Source: Gimesia aquarii
Lineage (GTDB): Bacteria; Planctomycetota; Planctomycetia; Planctomycetales; Planctomycetaceae
Assembly (NCBI RefSeq): GCF_007748195.1
Contig: NZ_CP037920.1
Span: forward strand, 5,733,800 to 5,797,799
Direction: 5' to 3'
DNA: 64,000 nt
In this document: positions 1 to 9,194 of the stretch, in pieces
Numbering within the stretch: position 1 is the stretch's first letter
Layout: each line of letters starts with the position of its first letter
The notes under the pieces: model-generated
What the model saw: only the letters and a program-made list of their open reading frames with translations
What the model was told of the DNA's origin: nothing
Databases searched by the model: none
Position numbers and translations under genes: made by a program

Positions 1-1551
1 CTCCACTAAAACTCCGGCTGTATCTAGATGGCTCGCATCACAAATTGTGGCAATGGACCATGCTAATACCAGGATCAAGATTGCCAGAAACATACTTTTA
101 GCTCCAGCTGACCAGGCTTCAACAGATTCATTTAATGAAAGCACTCTAGTAAAACTACAACTTGCAATAGCGGCTATTGAAGCCAGGAACGAAGAGATCA
201 GTAAGACCCGATTTGGTGATGCATGTTCTAAAACAGTTCGAAAATTCTTTTGCAACAAAGTTTGTCCCGACTCGAACCGCTCAACATTCAGGCGTTCGAT
301 TTCAATTGTCCCTGTCCACATCAGCCCAACCATTACTAGTCCCAGCAAGACAAATAGAGGAATCAATGCATTTCGCAATAACAGGCGATGTGCCAGTTGC
401 CCCTGCTCTGCAACTGTTTCTGCTTCAACGACATTGACTCGCCCTGGCCGAATGACCTGGTCGAATGCAATTGCTCGTACTTCTGCTTTCAACATCGGAC
501 CATAATCGTGCCCCAAATAGGCAACCAGCCAAACAAAGGCTAATAGTTGTAACGGATAAAAACGATACGGCAGGCTATATAAAAAAGTTGTATAATAGTC
601 TTCTGCCATTCCCAAACTAGCATAGGAATCTGCTATATAACCAATCTCCACCCCAACCCACGTTGAGATAATGGCAATTCCCGATACAGGTGCAGCAGTT
701 GAATCGACGAGAAATGCAAGCTTCTCCCGAGAGACTTTCATGCGATCAGTCATTGGCCGCATCGAACTTCCCACTAACAATGAATTTGCATAGTCGTCAA
801 AAAAAATAATGAGTCCCAAGAACCAAGTCATGAGCTGGCTGTGTTCGCGTTTAGACGCGTATTTTGACAGCCTGTTTACTAACGCAGCGGAGCCTCCCCC
901 CACAGACATGACTCCTACCATTGCACCAAGGAACATCGTAAACAGGATGATCATCAAATGGGAATTGTCAGGATTGCCTGGCTCTACAATCTCATGGATT
1001 ACAAAAGTGTCCAGAGTATGTACAAATCCGAGAAACAAGTTCCCGTGCGCTAAAATAACGGCACCACTCCAGACACTTACCAGCAAAGCAAGAATGATAT
1101 TTCGAAACCAGATGGCCAGTACAACAGCTAAGACAGGAGGCAATAAACTCAGCCATTTTGAGATACGATAAACCTCTAACGAACCTGTACCTCGAATGTC
1201 AGGATCGACAATAATCAGATCCTGAGTAATGAAGACCTTCTGGTTTTGTGTCAGATCGGTCTTTAATTCTAAAATACCGTTCTTAAAAGGAGGTAACGCA
1301 GTATCAACCCCTTTAACCCAAAGCTCCAAACCAAGAATTTCCTGGGGATGACCAGAGAATTCCTTATCCAATTCCCCTTCTACAGTGAGAGCACGAATAG
1401 TTACTTTACTGACAGGGATACCGATAACGGTAACATCCGGCGCTTCAATAGCATATCTTGCAGGCTCTTTCTGTAGAGGCACATCCGAGATCTTCTCAGA
1501 CTGCCCTAAGAAGCTGGCCAAAATTATCAGATAGGATTGAATCGCCGCCAT
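1..1551 (-). CDS. NhaC-family Na+/H+ antiporter-like protein (3' end outside window)
   Basis: This is an open frame of 517 codons running off the left edge, so the C-terminus is missing. It should be a polytopic inner-membrane cation/proton antiporter. After about residue 135 come hydrophobic segments with NhaC-like stretches: a glycine-rich GAMVGVMSVGGGSAALV and an acidic FFDDYANSLLVGSSMRPMTD motif followed by STAAPVSGIAIISTWVG. Residues 1-17 are hydrophobic and signal-like. Residues of about 20-130 look like a soluble beta-rich domain, which ordinary NhaC proteins do not have. The ATG is chosen because an in-frame TGA lies two codons upstream and GAGGG precedes it. It lies 184 bp downstream of a kinase gene on the same strand, so co-regulation is possible but inferred. 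Confidence 0.8.
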   Translation of the reverse strand, partial: MAAIQSYLIILASFLGQSEKISDVPLQKEPARYAIEAPDVTVIGIPVSKVTIRALTVEGELDKEFSGHPQEILGLELWVKGVDTALPPFKNGILELKTDLTQNQKVFITQDLIIVDPDIRGTGSLEVYRISKWLSLLPPVLAVVLAIWFRNIILALLVSVWSGAVILAHGNLFLGFVHTLDTFVIHEIVEPGNPDNSHLMIILFTMFLGAMVGVMSVGGGSAALVNRLSKYASKREHSQLMTWFLGLIIFFDDYANSLLVGSSMRPMTDRMKVSREKLAFLVDSTAAPVSGIAIISTWVGVEIGYIADSYASLGMAEDYYTTFLYSLPYRFYPLQLLAFVWLVAYLGHDYGPMLKAEVRAIAFDQVIRPGRVNVVEAETVAEQGQLAHRLLLRNALIPLFVLLGLVMVGLMWTGTIEIERLNVERFESGQTLLQKNFRTVLEHASPNRVLLISSFLASIAAIASCSFTRVLSLNESVEAWSAGAKSMFLAILILVLAWSIATICDASHLDTAGVLVE

Positions 1552-1667
1552 CGTCCCTCAGGCTGCTTAATCAAATAAAGGAAGGGTTCAAAAAGATCAA
1601 GCTCGCGCGAAATCATACTTTCCAAACGTCCTGCTGGCTATATTGAAACCGATCCCTGTCTGATCTG

Positions 1668-1695
1668 CAAGCGATGATTTGGAGAAAGTCGCTTG
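1668..1695. other. Hairpin between kinase and antiporter genes
   Basis: CAAGCGA and TCGCTTG form a perfect 7-bp stem with a 14-nt loop. No T-run follows on the minus strand, so it is not a standard intrinsic terminator. It may affect read-through or mRNA stability between the two genes. Confidence 0.3.
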
Positions 1696-1735
1696 ATTTA
1701 TATCCCTTTAAGCCTTTTGTTACTTAATGAAGCCA

Positions 1736-2980
1736 TTATTCTTTCGGACCTTCAATTGGCCAGAAAAGATGAAATGTCATTCCTCGGTCTGCATTCACTT
1801 CCGCTTCTATTGATCCACCATGAAGCGAAATGATTCGCCAACACTTCGATAAGCCAAATCCTAACCCCCGACCGGCTTGTCTTGCAGAAAAGAATGGATC
1901 AAACAAATGCTCTTTCTCTTGTTCTGTTAACCCCGGACCGTCATCAACAACTCGGATATACATAATACGAATCGAATTTTGTGTCATTTCCTCTGCAAAA
2001 ATCTCAATACCATCACCAGTTTTAAGAACCTGCAAGCTGTTTAGAATCAAATTACTGAGAACGACCTTCCACTGAACTTCATCAGCCCAGATTGTAAGTA
2101 AACTCGAAAGCTTTATAGAAACATTAACGCCAGCTTTGGAAATTTTTTCGTTCAAACTGTTTAAAACTTCCTGAGTCATTTGCTGCAAATTGAGTGAAAC
2201 GGGGTGAGGCGCAGGCGGTCGAGCGAATAACATTGCATCACCAATCATATCCCGAATGCGGTAAGCTTGCCCTCCAATTGTTGCCAGAGACTGTCTGCGC
2301 TGTGGGTCTGTCTCCTCTTTCAGCAGCATCTGCACACGCCCCACAATCGTAGCAACGGGATTGTTAATCTCATGTCCGGCGCCGGCTGCAAATTCAGCCA
2401 TCGCTTCCAGCTTATCAGAACTGGGTAAAATTTTTTGTCCGATGCTTAAATTCTGATTCGACTCAGGAAGATTCCCACTTTTTAAAGCAGAATGCTTCTG
2501 TAGTCTTTGTTCCAATGCTTGAGATAACAATCGCTGACTCAAATTTATCAACTGTGAAATAACAGGAACGTCATCTGTTAATTTCGTTGAAGAAAAAACA
2601 TAGATTCCTGCAATCTCAGCTTGATCACATGAAAATGAAAAAAAATCGAATGCTGCTTGGGAAATCTGACTCAATAACCGCCCTTGTTCAAATACAGACC
2701 GAGTCTGCTCTGTAATCGAACGATCTTTTGAGAGCCTTATGCTATCCGTATTAAAATAATGAGCTACATTTTCAGAAGACTTAAAAACACCAGCAGATAG
2801 TCTTAAGTTCTCACGCTCTAAAACAGCAAGATAAACTGCTTCAGCAGTTGTTGCTTCACACCAGACTACAGACAATTCGTTGATCACGGAGCTGAGAGAT
2901 CGCACAGGAACCAGCGAAAACAAACGTCTATAATAAGCATCCGGTAATTGAACACCAGCGATACCGGCTTCGCTCGACAT
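1736..2980 (-). CDS. Sensor histidine kinase
   Basis: This is a cytoplasmic histidine kinase of 414 residues with no membrane segment. Residues 1-165 look like a poorly conserved GAF-type sensory region. The dimerisation box is GAGHEINNPVA with phospho-acceptor His203. The ATP-binding domain follows, with an N-box (NLILNSLQVL), a G1 box (VDDGPGL) and a G2 box (GRGLGFGLSKC). The frame opens 18 codons earlier, but the ATG used here has GGAG at good spacing. It follows the receiver-protein gene by about 80 bp on the same strand, so the two probably form a phospho-relay pair. The signal it senses is unknown. The downstream antiporter gene hints at ion or pH sensing, which is inference only. Confidence 0.85.
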   Translation of the reverse strand: MSSEAGIAGVQLPDAYYRRLFSLVPVRSLSSVINELSVVWCEATTAEAVYLAVLERENLRLSAGVFKSSENVAHYFNTDSIRLSKDRSITEQTRSVFEQGRLLSQISQAAFDFFSFSCDQAEIAGIYVFSSTKLTDDVPVISQLINLSQRLLSQALEQRLQKHSALKSGNLPESNQNLSIGQKILPSSDKLEAMAEFAAGAGHEINNPVATIVGRVQMLLKEETDPQRRQSLATIGGQAYRIRDMIGDAMLFARPPAPHPVSLNLQQMTQEVLNSLNEKISKAGVNVSIKLSSLLTIWADEVQWKVVLSNLILNSLQVLKTGDGIEIFAEEMTQNSIRIMYIRVVDDGPGLTEQEKEHLFDPFFSARQAGRGLGFGLSKCWRIISLHGGSIEAEVNADRGMTFHLFWPIEGPKE

Positions 2981-3061
2981 CTGATACTCCATACAACAGA
3001 ATTCATGACGATCGGAATAAGAACCGACCATCATGAAACTGATGACTGTGTGATCCAGAAA

Positions 3062-3655
3062 TTAACCGGCAGCGTGAACTGATTCCAGATTCAGAAGCGT
3101 GCAAACACGGTCTGCTAATTGTTCTACTTCAAACGGCTTCTGCATGAAGTCATTGGCACCTGCAGCTTTCAGGTCATCAATTTTGTCTGCTTCAACCATA
3201 CCGCTGATACAGATAATTTTCACATCATCCATAGAGGAGTCAGAGCGAACTCGCTGGCAAACTTCCTTACCGTTAATGTCCGGCAGCATAACGTCCAGAA
3301 TAATAATATCAGGGTGATATTCCTTCACCATCATCCCAGCATCAAAACCATTATTGGCGACTCGAATCTCAAACCGGGAATCGGCGTCCAGTACATCTCG
3401 GATTAACTCTACCAGCTCTTCATCATCATCAACGATTAAAGCTTTTCGCTTTCCGCTTTCCAAGGCATCGGTAGGAATTCCGTTGTCCTTCATAAATTTA
3501 AACAAGACGTCGCGCGGAATTCTGCGAAAGCGAGAACCGGGCACCCGAAACCCTTTTAATTGGCCCGAATCAAAACAGCGGATAATCGTCTGTTGACTCA
3601 CTTTGCAAATCTTTGCGGCTTCGCCTGTGGTAAAAACCGTTTTCATATTGCTCAT
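3062..3655 (-). CDS. Response regulator with N-terminal excisionase/MerR-type HTH and C-terminal receiver
   Basis: A 197-residue protein with the DNA-binding part first. Residues 5-52 (TTGEAAKICKVSQQTIIRCFDSG, then VPGSRFRRI) form an excisionase-like winged helix-turn-helix. Residues about 70-192 are a CheY-like receiver with the acidic pocket DDDEE, phospho-acceptor Asp121 in IIILDVMLPD, and the conserved Lys in MQKPFE. Classical response regulators carry the receiver first. The frame extends upstream to 3766, but homology to HTH families begins just after this ATG. A second ATG at 3646 is equally possible. The partner is probably the kinase encoded about 80 bp downstream. Confidence 0.85.
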   Translation of the reverse strand: MSNMKTVFTTGEAAKICKVSQQTIIRCFDSGQLKGFRVPGSRFRRIPRDVLFKFMKDNGIPTDALESGKRKALIVDDDEELVELIRDVLDADSRFEIRVANNGFDAGMMVKEYHPDIIILDVMLPDINGKEVCQRVRSDSSMDDVKIICISGMVEADKIDDLKAAGANDFMQKPFEVEQLADRVCTLLNLESVHAAG

Positions 3656-4199
3656 CCATCCTTTGAAGACCCGCTCAATTGAGCAGGAAAGACCAAGCGC
3701 TTTAAGGCTATTACAACATGCAATAACCGAGCCCCTGCGCATTGATAGCGATGACCCGTTCATCATTACCTCTGCATGAAACTGACATCTCCATAATCAG
3801 CCTCTTATCTATTCACCTGAATCCAAGTAAACTGATAAAAAACCGCATCCTCCAAGGTGCAGTCATGTGGCCCGTTTACTTGCCAAACACTACTGATTTT
3901 CCAGACGTCACAAGTATCCTACATAGATACAAACGCCAAAACTTTCAATACCGCTTGACTTTACCAGTATTATCAATAACTCCGATTGTATCTATTCTGA
4001 CGATATGGTCAACACGCATTCCGGGACTTGAGTCAATAATTGAAATAAATACATACAAAGTAATCACTTACACATAATTAGACCTGTCATTCCAGACTAT
4101 AAATTCAAATAGACTTTCTCAAGACTCACCTGAACATATCAAAAAAATCAGATGTATCTCGAGGCTTCAAACAGAAATATGTTACTAAATTGTAAGGAT
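3656..4199. other. Intergenic region between mnmG end and response-regulator start
   Basis: This 544-bp stretch is AT-rich. Apart from the 12-bp palindrome near the regulator gene I see no convincing gene, tRNA or strong terminator. A 111-codon plus-strand frame here has no recognisable motif and no good ribosome-binding site. Confidence 0.5.
3673..3684. promoter_or_regulatory. 12-bp perfect palindrome upstream of the response-regulator start
   Basis: GCTCAATTGAGC is a perfect palindrome ending 18 bp upstream of the chosen start codon. The position would suit an autoregulatory operator for the HTH protein it precedes. Only the symmetry is seen; binding is inferred. Confidence 0.3.
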
Positions 4200-6032
4200 T
4201 TAAGTCGCCATTCGACTAGAGCTATTTAGATATAGTACAAGCACTGTTAAATCAGCCGGGGTGACGCCACTGATTCTACCTGCTTGTCCCACGTTTCTGG
4301 GTTTAACGCGAGATAATTTTTCCTTAGCCTCATTACGCAAATTAGGAACAACCTGGTAATCAATATGGTCAGGTATGTGCAGTGCTTCAACATTTTTCTG
4401 CTTCTCAATCTCGGCAGTTTGACGACGGATATATCCGGCATACTGCACTTCAATCAGCGTCTGCTGTATGGCACGTTCTGAAAAGTGAAAGTCCTCCAAT
4501 GCTGGTGCAAACTCACTAATTTGAGTCCAACCAATATCTTGACGACGAAGCCACTCTTCCAAAGTATTGCCTTGATAACGAGTGCTCTGAATAAACTGTG
4601 CTGCCTTTTTGAGTTCTGTGTCATACTCTTGGTATTTCTGCCAACGTTCGTTAGAAACAGAACCAATACGACGACCAACAGGCGTCATACGACGATCGGC
4701 GTTATCCTGTCTGAGTAATAAACGAAATTCTGCCCGAGAAGTAAACATGCGGTACGGCTCATCCACTCCTTTCGTAACAAGATCGTCAATCAGAACTCCC
4801 AAATAAGCTTCATTCCGATCTAAAATAAAATTATCTTTGCGAGCAATTTTCAATGCCGCATTTAACCCGGCTAACAATCCTTGACCAGCGGCTTCTTCAT
4901 AACCAGTTGTGCCGTTAAGCTGGCCTGCAAAGTAGAGGCCTTCTACTTGTTTCGTTTCAAGGGTTGGGTTCAACTGAGTAGGAGTCGCAAAATCATATTC
5001 AACAGCATAGCCATACCGCATAATCTCGGTATTTTCCAGCCCTCGTATAGAATGAATCATCTTGTCTTGCACATCACGCGGTAGACTTGTAGAAATACCA
5101 TTGCAGTAATACTCGTTCGTACAACGCCCTTCTGGTTCAAGAAAGATCTGATGAGAGTCACGTTCTGCAAAACGTACTACTTTATCTTCGATCGAAGGGC
5201 AATAGCGTGGTCCTGTAGAATTGATCTGACCAGAATACATCGGTGCTCGGTCGAGATTTTCATTAATCAACTTATGAACGTAGTCATTCGTCTCTGTCAA
5301 ATAACAAGACATTTGCGGTTGATTTATTTTTTCTGTCATAAACGAAAACGGTTGGGGATCTTCATCTCCAGGTTGTTCATCGAGCACTGAAAAGTTAATC
5401 GTACGACCGTTCAACCGCGCAGGAGTTCCTGTTTTAAAACGCTGAAGCTCGAACCCAAGATGAACCAGGCTATCTGAAAGAGTTCCTGTTGTCCCTTCAC
5501 CAGCGCGGCCCCCTCTGGTCTTCGCTTCTCCCGTATGCATAATTGCCTGCAGGAATGTCCCTGTTGTGAGAATCACAGCACGACAATGATATTGTGCGTC
5601 GCCATGAACTATCACTCCCGAAATCCGGTCCTGTACTACAATCAGCCCCTTGACCATTTCCTGTCTGAGAGTCAGATTTTCCTGTTGCTCAACCTTCCAC
5701 TTCATGCAGAATTGATAGGCCTTTTTATCTGCTTGCGCACGTGGACTATGCATAGCAGGACCTTTAGAAAGATTTAGCATTCGAAACTGGATGCCTGTTT
5801 CATCGATCACACGTCCCATCTCACCACCAAGGGCATCGATTTCACGAACAATTTGCCCCTTAGCAACCCCTCCAATTGCAGGATTACAACTCATCTGACC
5901 AACGGTATCGCAGTTCATAGTTAAGAGTGCGGTTTTTGCGCCTAAACGTGCTGCAGCTAATGCTGCTTCACAGCCTGCATGCCCGGCTCCCACGACTACC
6001 ACATCATATTCATAGTAAACCGACTGACTCAT
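4200..6032 (-). CDS. mnmG: tRNA uridine-5-carboxymethylaminomethyl(34) synthesis enzyme MnmG
   Basis: MnmG (GidA) is the FAD-dependent partner of MnmE in modifying the wobble uridine of certain tRNAs. The N-terminus carries the dinucleotide-binding motif VVVVGAGHAGCEAALAAARLG. This is followed by the family signatures CNPAIGGVAKG and GEAKTRGGRAGEGTTG, and a C-terminal RISGVTPADL stretch. At 610 residues it matches the usual family length (about 620). It lies 31 bp downstream of ruvB on the same strand, so the two are probably co-transcribed. Nothing is odd in the sequence, and the assignment is firm. Confidence 0.97.
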   Translation of the reverse strand: MSQSVYYEYDVVVVGAGHAGCEAALAAARLGAKTALLTMNCDTVGQMSCNPAIGGVAKGQIVREIDALGGEMGRVIDETGIQFRMLNLSKGPAMHSPRAQADKKAYQFCMKWKVEQQENLTLRQEMVKGLIVVQDRISGVIVHGDAQYHCRAVILTTGTFLQAIMHTGEAKTRGGRAGEGTTGTLSDSLVHLGFELQRFKTGTPARLNGRTINFSVLDEQPGDEDPQPFSFMTEKINQPQMSCYLTETNDYVHKLINENLDRAPMYSGQINSTGPRYCPSIEDKVVRFAERDSHQIFLEPEGRCTNEYYCNGISTSLPRDVQDKMIHSIRGLENTEIMRYGYAVEYDFATPTQLNPTLETKQVEGLYFAGQLNGTTGYEEAAGQGLLAGLNAALKIARKDNFILDRNEAYLGVLIDDLVTKGVDEPYRMFTSRAEFRLLLRQDNADRRMTPVGRRIGSVSNERWQKYQEYDTELKKAAQFIQSTRYQGNTLEEWLRRQDIGWTQISEFAPALEDFHFSERAIQQTLIEVQYAGYIRRQTAEIEKQKNVEALHIPDHIDYQVVPNLRNEAKEKLSRVKPRNVGQAGRISGVTPADLTVLVLYLNSSSRMAT

Positions 6033-6063
6033 AGTTTTGCTTTGTAAAATAAAAAGATCTGTC

Positions 6064-7146
6064 TTAGCTGAATAGTTTACCCGAATCGGGTAACGACATT
6101 TTGAGATGTTCTAATGCTGACATTGTGACGACTCGGCCGCGGGGAGAACGTTGAATAAATCCGCATCGCAATAAAAATGGCTCAACTTCATCTTCTAATG
6201 TATCCGCAGGAATATTCAAACTATGACCAAGTGCTTGAACTCCGGCAGGTCCGCCGGAAAATGTTTTGATAAGAGTTTCCAGATAACGCCTGTCTTGTCG
6301 TTCCAGACCAAGCTGATCAATCTCTAACATCTCAAACGCACGGTTCACAACTTCGGTTGTGATCCTTCCATCAGCTTTACTTGTGGCAAAATCACGTGCC
6401 CAACGTAAAAGGTTATTGGCTTTACGCGGAGTACCGCGACTGCGTCTGGCTATCTCAAACGCAGAATCATCAGAAATTTCAGTCCGTAGCTTCTTCGAAT
6501 TTCTCCGGACAATTTCGATCAATTCATCGTCTTCATAAAAATCCAAATGTTCTCTGCGTACAAATCGGTCGCGTAATGGAGCTGTTAACATACCGCTACG
6601 TGTTGTTGCACCAATGACTGTGAATTTTTGCAACTTCATATTGACCGTGCGGGCATTGAGGCCCTCGCCTAGTGTAATATCAACCCGGAAGTCTTCCATG
6701 GCGGGATAGATGAATTCTTCAACTGTCGCCGGCATGCGATGAATCTCATCAATAAATAAAAACGAACCATGACTGGCATTTGTCAAGTAAGGCAACAGAT
6801 CTTTGGGAGCACTTAATGAAGGACCGGAAGTAATTTGTAACTCAGTTCCCAGTTCTTTGGGCAACACAGAAGCAAGAGTTGTCTTTCCTAATCCGGGTGG
6901 ACCATCAAGTAAGAGATGCCCCAATGGCTCATTTCGTTTTCTGGTCGCGTCGAGGAAGACTTCTAATCGTTCAACAACCTGTCTTTGCCCAACCACCTCA
7001 GTAAGCCTTTGAGGCCGCAGTGCATCATCGTACTCTACATCATCGGCCATATAGCCAGTGTGCCAAGTATCTTCCGACCCAGAAAAATCGTCTTCCGGAC
7101 CGTCCTCCCCCCTAATGACGGGCTCACGAACCATGTTATCGTCCAA
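6064..7146 (-). CDS. ruvB: Holliday junction branch migration DNA helicase RuvB
   Basis: RuvB is the hexameric AAA+ motor that with RuvA drives Holliday-junction branch migration. Visible are [11 protein letters not shown], Walker [11 protein letters not shown], Walker [10 protein letters not shown], sensor 1 [17 protein letters not shown], and a C-terminal winged helix with GGPAGVQAL and IQRSPRGRV. The 360 residues include an acidic N-terminal extension of about 40 residues that is not in E. coli RuvB. No ruvA or ruvC is nearby. Confidence 0.97.
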   Translation of the reverse strand: MDDNMVREPVIRGEDGPEDDFSGSEDTWHTGYMADDVEYDDALRPQRLTEVVGQRQVVERLEVFLDATRKRNEPLGHLLLDGPPGLGKTTLASVLPKELGTELQITSGPSLSAPKDLLPYLTNASHGSFLFIDEIHRMPATVEEFIYPAMEDFRVDITLGEGLNARTVNMKLQKFTVIGATTRSGMLTAPLRDRFVRREHLDFYEDDELIEIVRRNSKKLRTEISDDSAFEIARRSRGTPRKANNLLRWARDFATSKADGRITTEVVNRAFEMLEIDQLGLERQDRRYLETLIKTFSGGPAGVQALGHSLNIPADTLEDEVEPFLLRCGFIQRSPRGRVVTMSALEHLKMSLPDSGKLFS

Positions 7147-7282
7147 GTTCTCATGTACAGTGTTAAGGAACCGCTCAGCCCCTGTTCAATCGCAGGTATC
7201 ATAGCAAAAGAACTCCCTTGCCGTAAAACCCAGACAAGAGAGCTCTCAAGAATTGACGATGACTTTTGCGTATTGATACTGC

Positions 7283-8305
7283 TTATTGATTGGTCATTTC
7301 AGCGTAAGCAACAGTCTGTGCCATATAAGTAAAGGGAATGATGAAAATCAGACCGATCCCCAAAGTGACCACTGCCCCCAATATCGTAATCAATCCTAAC
7401 AGAATCGAAAGACCAAACAGATTCAACAGATTACCAGATGTCACTTTCCGTGCTTCTGAGAATGAATCAATTCCAGGTAAATTCCGATCAACCAGAATAA
7501 AAGAGAATGGCCAAAACATAAGTGCTACGATAATTCCTGGAATGATCAACAATAAAAACCCCAGAAAACAAAGTATAAAATAGATGATACTGCAAAGGAA
7601 CATGCGCCCGAGAAAAGGGCCACAACTAAACATGACGTTCAATTCAGGATTCTCCCCACGGACAATCTTGAGAAAAGTGAGCTGGCCTCCCAACTGAACG
7701 TAGAACAAAATTCCATACACTAAAATGTTTTGTACAAGTGCTACTGGAATTTGAGCCAAAGGAGCCATGTCTCCTCCCACCATCGAAACCAAGGCAACTC
7801 CCAGTAGTGCTGCCACGATGCCAATAGCAAAAGCTCCAATAAAGTAAATTACTCCAGCCAGCAATGGTACTCCAAGAACCATACCTAAATTGGCTTTATA
7901 TACTTCCCACGTACGAGAAAAAACCTCACCAATACTGAAAACACGTGGCTCCCAACGACCTCCTTTTCTGCCCGAAGCCTGCAAGGTCTCACCACAGGCC
8001 TGGCATTTTATAGCACCAACACTAACAGGAGCACCGCACATAGGACAGTCAATATTTTCTTGGTTCAGAAAACTGTCCTCTTCCCTGACCGGGGAACCAG
8101 CGAGGAAACTCTGATCCTCACTTACAGGAGATTCACTATCAAATTCACCAAAACCGTCAAACCCATCATCACTGCCAGCGACATCTTCTGGCATGGGTAC
8201 ACTGATCGGTTCACCACATTGGGGGCATTTGGCTCGACGACCGGCTTTGTCATCAGAAGTTTTCAAGACTTTATTGCAATGCGAGCAACTGAATTCAATC
8301 GTCAA
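7283..8305 (-). CDS. Zinc-ribbon polytopic membrane protein of unknown function
   Basis: I do not recognise a named family. The N-terminus has two zinc-ribbon motifs: CSHC...CPQC at residues 7-33, and CPMC...CQAC near residues 88-107. An acidic Ser/Asp-rich linker lies between them. The remaining 220 residues hold about five hydrophobic segments, including two long Gly/Ile/Leu-rich blocks, so the protein sits in the inner membrane with the ribbons probably cytoplasmic. It lies between ruvB and yebC on the same strand, separated by 136 and 29 bp. Confidence 0.8.
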   Translation of the reverse strand: MTIEFSCSHCNKVLKTSDDKAGRRAKCPQCGEPISVPMPEDVAGSDDGFDGFGEFDSESPVSEDQSFLAGSPVREEDSFLNQENIDCPMCGAPVSVGAIKCQACGETLQASGRKGGRWEPRVFSIGEVFSRTWEVYKANLGMVLGVPLLAGVIYFIGAFAIGIVAALLGVALVSMVGGDMAPLAQIPVALVQNILVYGILFYVQLGGQLTFLKIVRGENPELNVMFSCGPFLGRMFLCSIIYFILCFLGFLLLIIPGIIVALMFWPFSFILVDRNLPGIDSFSEARKVTSGNLLNLFGLSILLGLITILGAVVTLGIGLIFIIPFTYMAQTVAYAEMTNQ

Positions 8306-8334
8306 GTTTCCACCCCTTAAAACAAGATTTTTGT

Positions 8335-9087
8335 TTAATCCGCTATGACCTCAGCCATAATTTCATCCGGAATATTAAAGTTCGCAGTTACACTTTGCAC
8401 ATCATCGTGATCTTCTAAAGCTTCCATTAGTTTGAGGACTTTTTTACCGTCATTCACCCCCAGATCGACAGTATTTGCTGGAATCCGTGAAATTTCTGCC
8501 AGATTCGTTGGAATTTTTCTGTTTTCAAATTCCTCGGATACGTGTTGGAAAGATTCGACGCTACAGGTAACTTCAAAGACATCACCATTGGCAGAGACAT
8601 CGTCCGCTCCTGCTTCCAATGCGATCTCAAATAACTCATCTTCAATGACATTATCTGTGGGTACCAGAAAGAGACCTTTCCGCTCAAACATCCAGGCAAC
8701 ACAGCCTGTACTGCCAAGATTACCACTATGTACTTCGAAAATTTTGCGAATCTCTCCAGCAGTTCGATTACGATTTTCAGTCAGGATATCACATAACACC
8801 GCCACCCCGGCTGCACCGTAACCCTCATAGATGAGTTCTTCAAATTTTTCTCCAGTTAACTCGCCACACCCTTTTTTAACCGCGCGATCAATGTTTTCCT
8901 TCGGCATACTCGCTTTGCGGGCTTTATCGATTGCATACCGCAAGGCTAAATTCATTGCAGGGTCTCCTCCACCATGTTGTGCCGCCACGATAATCGCGCG
9001 ACTCAATTTGCCGAACAGTTTTCCCCGCTTTTTATCAATCACCCCTTTCTTGGCGGCGATGTTTGCCCAATGTGAATGACCAGCCAT
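8335..9087 (-). CDS. YebC/PmpR family protein
   Basis: A 250-residue protein beginning MAGHSHWANIAAKKG, the hallmark of the YebC/PmpR/TACO1 family. It continues with KLSRAIIVAAQHGGGDPAMNLALRYAIDKARKASMPKENIDRA and YEGYGAAGVAVLCDILTENRNRTAGEIR. Family members bind nucleic acid. They have been described as transcriptional regulators and, more recently, as factors that relieve ribosome stalling on proline stretches. Length and motifs are typical. It is separated by 29 bp from the zinc-ribbon membrane gene and probably shares its transcript. Confidence 0.95.
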   Translation of the reverse strand: MAGHSHWANIAAKKGVIDKKRGKLFGKLSRAIIVAAQHGGGDPAMNLALRYAIDKARKASMPKENIDRAVKKGCGELTGEKFEELIYEGYGAAGVAVLCDILTENRNRTAGEIRKIFEVHSGNLGSTGCVAWMFERKGLFLVPTDNVIEDELFEIALEAGADDVSANGDVFEVTCSVESFQHVSEEFENRKIPTNLAEISRIPANTVDLGVNDGKKVLKLMEALEDHDDVQSVTANFNIPDEIMAEVIAD

Positions 9088-9194
9088 TTATAAATTCGCT
9101 CAGTTAGATAAAAGTAGTTAACCTGCGCCAGAATAATGCAGGCAAGAAATAATTTAATGCGATACTATCACATTCTCCAGCTTGAAAAAAAAGA

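Noticed and set aside
3742-4077. 111-codon plus-strand frame after the response regulator
   Set aside because: No Shine-Dalgarno or family motif; AT-rich chance frame in an intergenic region.
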